DNA of 64,000 nucleotides from Xestospongia bergquistia. Its lineage: Eukaryota > Porifera > Demospongiae > Haplosclerida > Petrosiidae. The notes below the pieces were generated by a model. The model did no database searches. It was not told the origin of the DNA and saw only the letters and a list, made by a program, of their open reading frames with translations. Shown here piece by piece: positions 22,993-33,268 of this stretch. The stretch spans positions 10,769,849 to 10,833,848 of the forward strand of contig OZ014412.1 of the NCBI GenBank assembly GCA_963965975.1. The letters run 5' to 3'. The number at the start of each line of letters is the position of its first letter. Within the stretch, counting starts at the first letter, position 1. The position numbers and the translations under genes were made by a program.

Positions 22993-23559
22993 ACCTGAGA
23001 AATGGAGGTTTAAAAAGACAAAGGGATTAACTATCTGCTTAACAAGTGGTACAAAATAGTAGAAATATATTACGTCACCTACTATGAATGTACCTCACTT
23101 GCACAGATAAAAATATTTTCAGAATTGACATGTGGATTGTACCTGTCAACAGAAATGCTCATTAAACAGTGATGGTATTATTCCATACTCCTTACTTCAA
23201 GACTATATGTACACTAAACAGGTCATCGACTTCAGACTCTTATATCTGTCTTATCAATATCACATGGGCTGAAAAGTAATGAGATGTGACAAAATTTATA
23301 CCTTGTTTATTAATGGTTTCATCTCATCTTATTTGATGAATAGGAAGTTCATAGAAAAAAGATTATGTTGGAAACAGGAAATACCTTTGACTGTACAAAA
23401 TGGGAGAGAAATTCAATCTGTAATAAGTGACAAATAACGTCTGAAGGAAACTTTTATACACTAGCATGTACCATCTCAACAAAACTCATTTGATTGTTGG
23501 ATATATGCAATAATAATAATGTTGTAAGGTTACTATGATGTGTGTTGTTTCCTTTTTAA

Positions 23560-24060
23560 TACAAAATATAGATGGCTCTATGTATTATTAATGTAACCAA
23601 TGCAGACTTCACCCAGGTATAAGCTTTGAAAATCATTAAAATAATGTTAATGTACTTGTACAGAATGATGTACCAAGATTTGTATATATATGAGATCAAA
23701 TTCTTAATCAACATGTGGTGTAAGATATTAAAACTTCAAAAATGAATAAAGCTTTTTGTATTTTATTATGGAACAGAATGAGGATTGATTATATCCACAA
23801 AATGCAGCTCGTGCATGTAGAATTAATGGCAATCCAACTAATGGAAACATTATCAATTGTGGCCTAGAGCCCTTAAAGTGTAAGTTACAATTAATGAGCG
23901 CCTTAATTTGCAATATAATAGCAACCAAAACAACACAAGAAACAACTATCAAAGTCACATTACTAGATGGTAATCTAACTAGAAAAAGTGGTAGCAATGG
24001 TGGTCTACAGGATTCAAACTATGAGTTTCAAAAGGAAAACTGGGATAACACTGCTAAAAA
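23560..24060. repeat. duplicated block shared with 35990-36320 and 38513-38560
   Basis: Colinear similarity to the region upstream of array member 2. Shared sequence includes tgtacttgtacagaatgat, gaaccaaaacaacacaa-like stretches and ggtggtctacag. It shows that the array duplication unit began at least 1 kb upstream of the 5' exon. Short open pieces such as GLQSSN next to gtgagt hint at relics of an older gene; too little remains to name it. Confidence 0.6.
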
Positions 24061-24359
24061 GGACTAGTCATCTACACATAGATAGATGAGCAATACTAAT
24101 GCTGTAATTACGGAAAAATACATCAAAGCAGAAGTGGACTTTCAAGAAAGCTCTTTATTATGAAAAGTCAGGAAGTCTCTACTGTCAGGAGTAACTATCA
24201 CTTTACAAAACAGAGACTAGTATAGCTATGTGAACATTTAACTAGTGTACACAGAATAGAGATGAAATTGAAAACAATGACATTTTGAAAGCAATAAAGG
24301 TGCAATACTATATTTGCAAAGAGGCTAATGTTATAATCTCCCTGTAGAACTAGAATTTA

Positions 24360-24560
24360 AACTTGGAAAACATCTTTCAAAGATGATATGTCATCATCAT
24401 TTTTCAAAGCAACAGAAAATAAAAGGGATGCTGATAAAAATTTTATATGCTATTACTACTGTAACAGAAGTGGATTCTACAATATGAAAGGGACTGGGAA
24501 AGAACAGATGAAAGGTCAAGAGACATCTAGCCTGCAAATAAGCTCAGCAACCCTATCATA
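24360..24560 (+). pseudogene. fragment of a transposon-type zinc-binding domain
   Basis: Open frame with FFKATENKRDADKNF, CYYYCNRSGFYN and KGTGKEQMKGQ. The pattern CNRSGxY...GTGK...K.Q resembles the N-terminal Cys/His domain of MULE-related or ZSWIM/FLYWCH-like proteins. No partner exons are visible. It stops shortly before the 5' exon of array member 1. Confidence 0.4.
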
Positions 24561-24659
24561 TGTATCCCTATTATAGTACTGCTAGGCCATTTTCCTTTTG
24601 AATATACCCGCCATTTTTGTTCGCAGATTCAACCAAGCGGAAGTGATTAATGTATTATG

Positions 24660-24790
24660 AAATTATTAACCCTCGTCGCTCTCTGTGTGGGCGACATACT
24701 TGAACAAGAAGACAACTTCTGACTTGTGGACTATTTTGTAAACTATAATTTCCGTGACTGAAAGTGACTTCAGGTCATATCTGATAATGT
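24660..24790 (+). promoter_or_regulatory. promoter and 5' non-coding exon of Fringe-like member 1
   Basis: A 130-bp block with gtgtgggcgacatacttgaa, ggactattttgtaaacta and actgaaagtgacttcaggtc is conserved upstream of all four array members and ends in a splice donor (gt|gtaagt at 24791). The coding exon begins just after a conserved acceptor (tttaacacag|aattATG). Together these support a non-coding first exon joined across a 3.4-kb intron. The block is the best conserved non-coding sequence in the array, so its 5' part probably holds the core promoter. Confidence 0.6.
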
Positions 24791-25613
24791 GTAAGTTACA
24801 TGTGTACTATTGTTATGTTTGCAACACTGATCATGACTGATAGTTAGACACAACTACATCAGACTATATATATAGTTACAGTTTTCATTTGTAGTTCACA
24901 CACACATATATATTATATATATGATGTTATTTTGGAAAACCACATGTTGTGCTAAAAAATTTCAAATAAATGGTTGTGTATACGCAGTTGCTACGTGGCC
25001 ATTTTGTACAGTCAGTATTTTTAATGAATTTGGTATCCAAATAGTTTAATGAATGGTCTTCCTGGATACCAAGTATGGTATAGACCATTTTTACGAGATT
25101 AATTTAATTAATTGATAGCAATTCTAATGCATATGAAATTAATGATCTTGAGGAAGGTAGAAGTTATGAACAAGGTGTACAGACAGAGACATAATGGTGG
25201 GTTCTTTAAGAATGACTGATGTATCTATGCAATGTCTAGAGGCACTGGGGCAAGAGTGTGTCAGTACAAGCTCATCATAGTATTGAGTGGTCAGAGGATG
25301 CTTTATTATTAGATGATCAAAAGATTAATTTAAATTCCATACTTGTCTACCATTGTTTGCTGTTTTAATTATACTGTGTTTAATTTTTGTGTTTTCACAG
25401 CAATAAGTTTGCTTTATCATCTTTTGAAAAATTTACCTTAACACTTATGAAATTCTGTCTTTCTCTGTTTCATCCTCCACAAAATGGCCATGTAACAGCC
25501 ACATATATCCAACCATTTGTTAGAAATGTTTTAAGCACACCACACATAGTTTTCACAAAGTAGTTCAAACACATGGACACAGACATATATATTATATTAA
25601 TTTTAGTTCAAAA

Positions 25614-26312
25614 CTGGCATTGCTGACACTTTGGTAAGAGAGGAAGGGTTTGGGGATAGGACTTGTACATAAGGAATATGGATGTGGATAGAGTATTCTT
25701 AGACCTGAGCACATGTTAAGAGAGTGAAAACATAACACAACTGTTGTAACATGCATTTGTTGTGGTGTTGATAGAACGTGTTATAATGAAGGCCTTGTAC
25801 AGGAAGGTTATATAGATATGTTTAGTCCAATGTCAATACTACATTGAGTGTCATCAAACATCTACACAATAATATAATACACTTCATGATAAACACCATT
25901 TTAAAATTTTTGAACAGGTTGCTCTCTTTAAGATAAGATTGATGTCATAATTATATCCATTTTATATGAATTTTCTTTATATCATAATTATGTTGTCCTT
26001 ATAATTAAGTTAATATGTATATCGATAATTGATATTATAAAACATAAACATAATAGAAGAACAGACCATCTTTTACTAACTAATACTGCCTTGTGTCATG
26101 TATTTGTTTAAGAGTAGAGTTTTAAATTTCCAGCAGCTTCAAGGACTTTATTAGCAATTCTCAACTCATATGGAATAGGTGTTAAGTGAAAAAGGAGGAG
26201 CTTGTAAGTGCATGAGGCATTTTTGTGGCCTGCAAGATTTTGTAGACTGTAGAAGTCTGATATGTGCTTGTCTGTAGACTTTTCCTCTCTAAGTGAAGTG
26301 TTGATGATGGCA
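25614..26312. mobile_element. MITE family A, copy 2, with extra internal sequence
   Basis: Same ends and body as copy 1, but about 270 bp longer. The extra AT-rich stretch (about 25790-26050) interrupts the shared body and looks like a nested insertion. Confidence 0.65.
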
Positions 26313-27105
26313 TATTAAATCATCACTGATCATTAAGCATAACTTAGAGCAGACAAGTTACAGTTTTCATGTTTTCATTTATACTTCATATATATATAGT
26401 TTTAGTTGAATACTAGTACTGATTGTGAAAATTGGCTGCTTATGTGTATAAGTTGTCCTTGTATTAGCAAATATGGCTGTGGTTTAAGGTCTTATATCAT
26501 CAATGAGAATGTTGTGTTTTTTGTTGTTGTTTTTTTGTCTACATAATATCTATACTTGCTGGGAATATTAAAACTTACACAGGGTCTATTACCATGGCCA
26601 GATCATGTCTAGAGTGTTTGCTATTGTCAAAATATATTAGAAAAGCAGAATGTATATGTGGATATAAATATTGCCAGCCAAAGTTGTTATTTATCCTATA
26701 TACATGATTTGTAGAGAATTGTTGATCTGACTAATTTAATTGTCAAATAATAAAATGTACTGTGTATGATGACAAAATTGACTTTGTTCTGATTAAGTTG
26801 AAAGAAAGCTTGTAGCAAAGCTTATAAGTGATCCTCTTTCTTGTCAAGATATTCTATAATAATATTAAATAAACTATTTGAAATAATTCTCTTTGTTGTT
26901 CTATGACTATGGCCACTACTTTATCTGACCTGGTAATGTACTATATCCCACCCATTAGCTTCTTTAATTAATATACATTTTAGCAACATATGTGTCTTAT
27001 ATGCATTTTGTCATTTCAACCCTGGTGTTTGTCATTATAGTTTTATTTATACAATGAAAGCCCATGCAATACTGAGTTACCACAAAGTCTAGCTAAATAT
27101 ATATA

Positions 27106-27269
27106 AAGCCAACTAGAAGCAAAAGTATTTTCTTGTTCACGACTTCATATGAATTCATGAGCAGGTACTATTTCAATGTACTAACTAAATTAATTCAGTT
27201 AATTTGTATTCATCTCATGCTCATGGTTTTGATAAAATAAAATAATACTTTTTGGTTTCTAGTTGGCTT
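27106..27269. mobile_element. MITE family B, copy 1
   Basis: 164 bp with inverted ends aagccaactagaagcaaaag and its complement (ctttttggtttctagttggc). It is followed inward by a second inverted pair around atgagca/tgctcat. A second copy lies at 40466-40650, and related left ends occur at 52490 and 59667. Too short to encode anything. Confidence 0.7.
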
Positions 27270-28147
27270 AAATTTATATATATATTAAGATAACTCAATA
27301 TTATCCTACATTGTATTGATGAAACTATGGTATCAATGACCTCAGTTGAAATGATAAAATGCTTTTTTAAGTGAGCTAGGTAAGAGCAATGTAAAGTAAT
27401 AAAAACTAACATTTAAAAAGAAGATAACACTCTTCACAGAGGGCCACTAGATAGCAAGAGCCTCATCTATACCTTAGAAGTTATCATAATCATAGTCAAT
27501 GGTAGTCTTATCCCCTGACACTCATTTGCTAATGAGTAAAAGAGTGCTTTCTTGGCATACAGGAAGTATAAAAGCATGTATGGAGGTGTGACTTGATGTT
27601 GTTTTTAATGCGTAGCTTTAACAGAATACCATTTGTAAGTACTTAAATTCCTTTCAAGAGATAACTACATTATTTAGCTACCATATACTGTCAGCTAAAT
27701 GATATGGTGACACTATGACATGAACTTATTACCATTAACAACTACAAAACTCATAATATTATTGTCACAACATTTCACTTGAATTGCACCTCAACTTTTC
27801 TATCTTATTGAGGTTGTTGCTTGAACAAATAATTTTTTTAATAATTTGCTAATCTATTATAATAATGAATAGTCCATAAGCTTAACTGTTGTTTCTCAGT
27901 TTCAATTAGGACACACTAATAGTAAAATGTTTAGTTAGTAAGCCTTAAACGAAGTCTGCTTACTAACGTTATATAGTACAATAATTAATTGCTGAGATAA
28001 TTTTCTAAACTTATCATAAATTTACATAAAAAATTCAGCTATCAAAAAATTTGTACCTTGATGTAATTGTATTATAAAGATTTGATGTCAATACAGATAT
28101 CTTTTGGGAATTAATCTAACTTTAATTCCTTTCTTTAACACAGAATT

Positions 28148-31100
28148 ATGACAATCAAAAGGGCTGTTTTTGTTATAGTAGTAATGGTAACAGTACTGCT
28201 AAGCATTATTTCATACTCTTCATGGTGGCATACACCTTTCCAGTCTGATATCTCTACACTGTCTACTGGTATATTGACTCCAACTAAACACAAAGATTAT
28301 TTTTGTTGTGGACCAGAAGAACTAATTGAAAATAGTAATCTTCCAGTTCGGACATTAAGTAACAATGAGAAAGCAGGCAACAATATTATGATCACTATCA
28401 GAACTACTAAGAAATTTCATCGAAAAAGATTACCAATTTTATATGATACTTGGTTAACTGTAGTAAATGGTAGTAATGTGTTTTTAGTGACTGATGGAGA
28501 AGATGATGAATATCAGGAAAAAAGTAAAAAGTTAGGTAAGTACATAATTTGTGTTACATAATCAAGCAATAATATTGAATGACCACACTAAGATGAAAAT
28601 AGAATGTAATGAAAACTGAATATCTCATAGCAATGACACATTTTAACATTTTGTCAAGTGGTCTAAAAATGCTCTATTTATTTAATTGCTTATTTATGAA
28701 ATTACTTTTAGTTTCATTTTTTGTGGTAATCAATGAGGTAAATTAATTATTTGAAATATGTTTGTGGAATAATTTATGAAATTATTATTTACCATCTTAG
28801 TGAGGTAACTACATGTAATAAATTAGAGAAACATTAAACTTTTAACTAAGCAATTAATGTGATTACTTAACTAAAGGCTATTTTCTTTACAAAATAATTT
28901 ATTCAGGTATCAATTATATTGTTGTCTCTTGCAGACATCATCGTAAGAGGTATGCATATTTCGTTTCATTACATTATTTTAAATTTCATACAAAAGATTG
29001 ACTTTGTGTTGTAAGTCTGGAGAAGAAATGGCATTAATGCACAGACTAGAAAATCAACACTATGAGTAAGTGATTATATGATATATTTGATTTTGACTAT
29101 TATGAGGTGTAATTACTATGAGTGAAAATCAAATATAATTGATATATAATTATTACATACAATGATATTACATAGTTTTGACAGCTGTAGTCAATTTTAA
29201 CACTTAGATTTATTTTCTCTTCAGTTGGTTTTATCATGTGGATGGCAATGTATATGTCATTATGGGCAATTTAGTTAACCTACTATCAGAGATTTCCTAA
29301 AACTAATGCTAGATACATTAGAAAAAACTTTAACTCCTTGGAAAGAGGCTTCTCTCGTAAGTAATAGTCTGTAAACTTATCAGTGGCTCTAAATCTAAAA
29401 TGTCATGAGTATATGATGAGTTATTTCAATAAAAAGGAGTTTGTTTAAAGATAACAATGCTGAAAAGTATACACACTAATTAGGGATACAGTTAACACAT
29501 CACTTCTACAACAATCCTTATAAGTAACTTATTGAAAATATGGTACATTACATTGAAATTTATTGGTTATTACAAAAGATTATTTTTTCTTTTTTAAGTT
29601 GGTTTTGTCATGTGGATGATGATGTTTATGTCATTATGGACAACTTGGTCAAACTGTTATCAAAGATGGATCCTAAAACTGAAGCTAGATATATTGGAAA
29701 AGCTGGAACTAGTTGGAAACATCCTCTTCCAGTAAGCTGTTGTTTTTACATTACTGTAATTATTATACATGTCAGTATTAAAATGAGTAAATTTTATTGC
29801 GAAAATTTATCAAATTTGGTGGATTTATCAATAATGAGATATGGTAGTAGTAGGTGGAACAAGTAGTGAACGTATCGTTCCATAATCTATCTCAGTTATC
29901 AAAGCACCTTACAAATTAATGTTTCAAAAGAAATGATATGCTCTCTTATATAGATATGGTTCTTTAAAAAACATCTTAATATTTGAAGCTATATATAACA
30001 AGTGTCATCAAGTAGTCATTTGTCAACTTTATTTTTGTCAAAATCTATTATATAACTATCAAGTAATATTTTCTCTCATCAAAATTATCTGCTATATGGT
30101 ATAAGGTATTGTTATCAATCTATTCAAAGTTGATATATACTTTATAGTGTGTTAATTATTTAAGTGATGAATATTCTAATTTATCTTTAAAAATTCACAC
30201 TTAAAATTACTATGAGAAAATCTAATTTGCCACATTTTAGAAGTTTTACATTATCAATAATTATTTAATGAATTTTAAAATAATTTTTCACTTATGTGTT
30301 AAAATAAACATGAATGTGTCAAATATTATGTAGACTAAAACCATTATTGTAGTCTTCTTACACAGTTTAATACAGCAAATGCATGGATAAATGTATAAGA
30401 GAATTATTTTCTTGTATATCTGGCCACTCAAGATTATAAAGAGTGTCTAGTTACGTCTCTTTATAAGTGCCTAAGACCTATTGATAATTCACGAGATCTA
30501 TATTCCAATTTCTCATTATAGCTTCGGTTTCCAAATTTTCTTATAAATATAGAGGTCACATATCATGTATTGTAAATACTTAAGCAAGTTCAAATAGTAC
30601 ATGTTAAATATATAAACCACACATCTACCAAAATTTGTCTCCACCAATTATACCAAATAACCTATTCAACTAATTGTATACAATTCAATTTTGTATATTA
30701 ATTAACAAATCATTGTGACATTTCATCTATTCTTCATAGCTTAACAAGAAACAAACATTAATAAAGGTATCACAACATATCTTTATTGACTAGATGTAAC
30801 AGGACTTATGTTGTTTATAATAGGACACGAATCGAACTTATCATTTTGGTGATGGTGCTATGTATTGTTTATCCAGACCTATGTTAATGAAAGTCAAACC
30901 ATGGATAGGGTAAGTATAAAAATGTTTAATTATGTGAAATTGTTAATGTTTGCATTTGTTTAATTATTACACATGCACTTACCTTACAAATCCTTGATTA
31001 TACTGCTTATAAATTAGTTTTGTTTAACTGTTTTAAATATTGATGTTCATAGTACTAAGCATTGTATAGCTTAATCATATAGCTATACAGGGATAGTATA

Positions 31101-33268
31101 GAATTATTATCTGAAATGTCAAACATTGCTAAAATAGAATGTAAAGATTCTAAAGCATTTCATACACCTTTTTCATTCTTCGTTGGTAAGCCATAAGGAC
31201 AGTAGAATCCACTTAGTATTTGTTGTCTTTTTAATATCTGGCATTGTTCATACCAGGCAGTCATATAGTTAATTAGCTGACAATTTACTCAGGGCATGCA
31301 CAAAGATTACATACATCCAATATGCCATCCACTACCAAGATGATTTTTCTTCATAGCAGTCCCAAGTCAACCATTGTGCTTCTAAATTAAACAAAACCCT
31401 GCTAATCTGTTCATATAGCTGTGGTTCCTGTTGCCTTTCAGAAGATTAAGGATCCAAGCATCTTAATAACATCTCTTGGTATAGAAATATACACATTGTC
31501 CTTCCAGTTAAGACTAAAGCAGCAAGCCCCAAAGGCCAATGTTATTACATGGCAAAGCCACCAGTGCTACATAAAATGCAAACTGTAGTCCATCTTACTA
31601 GTAATTTAAACTGTGTTAATAGGGGTGTCCCCAGCACATGCACAAGTCAGCTCAGGTGGCTGGGTAGAGCCACAGCTACAACACTAGAGCCTCTTTATAA
31701 AGTGTATGTCAGGGCTAGAATGCTATCACTACATATAAGTCTGAATTTGCAACTTTTTTATCCACCTTAGTCATTATACCCTTCCATTTACCATCCAAAT
31801 GAGGGTGTGATCTACAGTCTGCTGGGTTCATTCCTTTGCCTTTCTTGTCTGCTGTGGTCAGAAGGTGAAATGAGGCATAACAATCTCATTATGGTAACAA
31901 TTTCTACCAAGACAAAAGAGAAAGGCAGTACATACATAGTTATAATTCAGCATATGTAAGGCTTAGCTTAAGCTCCACCCTCAGATTTGTGTAGCCACTC
32001 CCACACATTGATTTCTCCAAATCCTTACTAGGCTATATGTTTTATCCCTCCAACATATTCTTCATTCTCTTAAAAACTTTACTATATTATTTGTCACATC
32101 CTGTTTACAGTTTACATAAAACTAAAAGGCTTCATAAACCACTTTATTAACACAACAGATTTAACTGGCTTCTATATTGGATACACATAAACCAGTTAAA
32201 GTAGTGATTATGCTCATTATTATGGAGATATATTCCATAAGGGGTGGGGCTCACCCCATGCTATGCTTGCCTCTCTACAACACCCTTCATGCTTTCTTGT
32301 AGTGCACAAACATAGTAAGATTTTCTGGTATATATATATATATATATATATAGTGCCTGTAATCACTGGACTAGAGGACATTTGAAGATTCAATATTTTA
32401 TAATAAAATATTGTATACATCAATTTAATTAACGTATTAATTTCTGTGAACTGAACATACCAATATTTTTGTATTTGAAATGTTCTAGCAGAGTTATAAT
32501 ACAATTTATACAATACTATCTTTAGGATTGGAAGATATGTTTTGTTTGATTTGATATCTTAAATGAAATTAATGGTATACTCTCAGAGACATTCTATACC
32601 AATTTTCACTGTCTTTGTTATAGGAATGGATATACAATGGCTAAAACATGTCGTAAGTCATTAGAGCCAGATGATGTGACAGTTGGACTGACTGTGGGTA
32701 AGACTATGATTTGTTCTTATAATTAAGAAAATCATTGCCACTAGAGAGAGGGTTCTTTTAAATGTTAATTAGTGGGAGGAGTTGACTATAGTGTTGTTCA
32801 ATGAGAATGATTACCTCTATTTTGCAAATAATTTTTTATTGTGCCAACATGAGACTTGGAAAAATCCAGGTGACCTTTCTCTCTCTCTCTCTCTCTCTCT
32901 CTAGAACTATTAGCTAATGGACGGTTAACACGCACAAACTTAATCTATCCACATGGACTATTTTTGTCTCAAGAAAAGGTTGACCAAAGAACTTTAAAGC
33001 AACAGGTAAGACAAGTTATTACAATAAGTACTCTTGACATTGTCTCTTCCTCTTTAGGTTGGATTTGCTTATGGCTGTGGTCAGTTATGCTCTAATAGTG
33101 CCTACAAAAACAATGCAATTAGAGTACCTAATGCAAAATTTCCTTTCAAAGACGACCGGTCAAGGTGCCTTTTGTTTAATTTCAAAGCAACATAATTGAT
33201 CTTGTCATTTTAGGTTTAAATCACTTCACTGTTATCTTCACCCAAGTGCTTCATTGTGTAATAATTAA
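28148..33268 (+). CDS. Fringe-like beta-1,3-glycosyltransferase, array member 1
   Basis: Fringe enzymes add GlcNAc in beta-1,3 linkage to O-fucose on EGF repeats in the Golgi; the acceptor here is unknown. Exons: A 28148-28535, B 28907-28949, C 28997-29065, D 29599-29731, E 30740-30766, F 30824-30909, H 32624-32697, I 32905-33005, J 33058-33164, K 33214-33268. All junctions agree in phase. Exon A gives a short cytosolic tail, one membrane helix (VMVTVLLSIISYSSWW), a stem and IRTTKKFHRKRLPILYDTW, the Fringe signature. Exon D carries the metal-binding HVDDDVYV, F the FGDGAMYCLSRP segment, H PDDVTVG, and K FKSLHCYLHPS, the Fringe C-terminal motif. The stem is shorter than in the other members (the ENKTVN block is missing). 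Exon B reads SCRHHRKR where the other members have SCGHDY. Exon D' and alternative exon G are listed separately. Confidence 0.85.
29225..29356 (+). pseudogene. decayed duplicate of exon D in member 1 (D')
   Basis: It keeps a 3' splice site (cttcag) and a donor (gtaagt) and reads WFYHVDGNVYVIMGNLVNLL, but the HVDDD motif is lost (HVDGN) and an in-frame stop follows. By flanking sequence it occupies the position of exon D in members 3 and 4; the working D exon of member 1 lies 240 bp further on. Confidence 0.75.
31091..31185 (+). other. alternative exon G of member 1, candidate mutually exclusive with exon H
   Basis: A 95-nt open segment has a good acceptor (tatacag) and donor (gtaagc). It enters in phase 2 and leaves in phase 1, exactly like exon H. 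It reads IELLSEMSNIAKIECKDSKA and HTPFSFFV, and its spacing mirrors exon H (MAKTCRKSLEPDDVTVGLTV): AK, then C, then S, then T, ending V before the shared ELLANG. Joining F-G-I keeps the frame; F-G-H does not. It is conserved in member 4. Confidence 0.6.
31250..32330. repeat. intron F-H repeat block shared by members 1, 2 and 3
   Basis: Colinear with 45790-46260 and 55030-55810, with shared stretches such as ggcaaagccaccagt, ttcagcatatgtaaggctta and ggggtggggctcaccccatg. It is longer here than in member 2. It contains no exon; a 73-codon ORF at 31549 lies in it but is not shared. Confidence 0.6.
32879..32904 (+). repeat. (CT)n run forming the polypyrimidine tract of exon I
   Basis: The acceptor of exon I in member 1 is preceded by about 24 bp of pure CT repeat. 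The same position has shorter CT runs in member 2 (46589-46605) and member 3 (56271-56286). Confidence 0.8.

Larger units (their letters stand above)
24791..28143 (+). other. long first intron of member 1, repeat-rich
   Basis: Holds MITE A copy 2, MITE B copy 1, and a segment (26530-26910) shared with the first introns of members 3 and 4 (51370-51870, 58570-59040). No coding exon is recognised. Confidence 0.5.

Noticed and set aside
31091-31185. Exon G as an extra constitutive exon between F and H
   Set aside because: Including both G and H breaks the frame (G ends in phase 1, H needs phase 2); only the either-or arrangement fits.
31640-31840. tRNA-derived SINE (ggtggctgggtagagcc as box A, gggttcattcc as box B)
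   Set aside because: The boxes are about 170 bp apart, far more than the 30-40 bp expected, and no A-rich tail or target duplication is seen.
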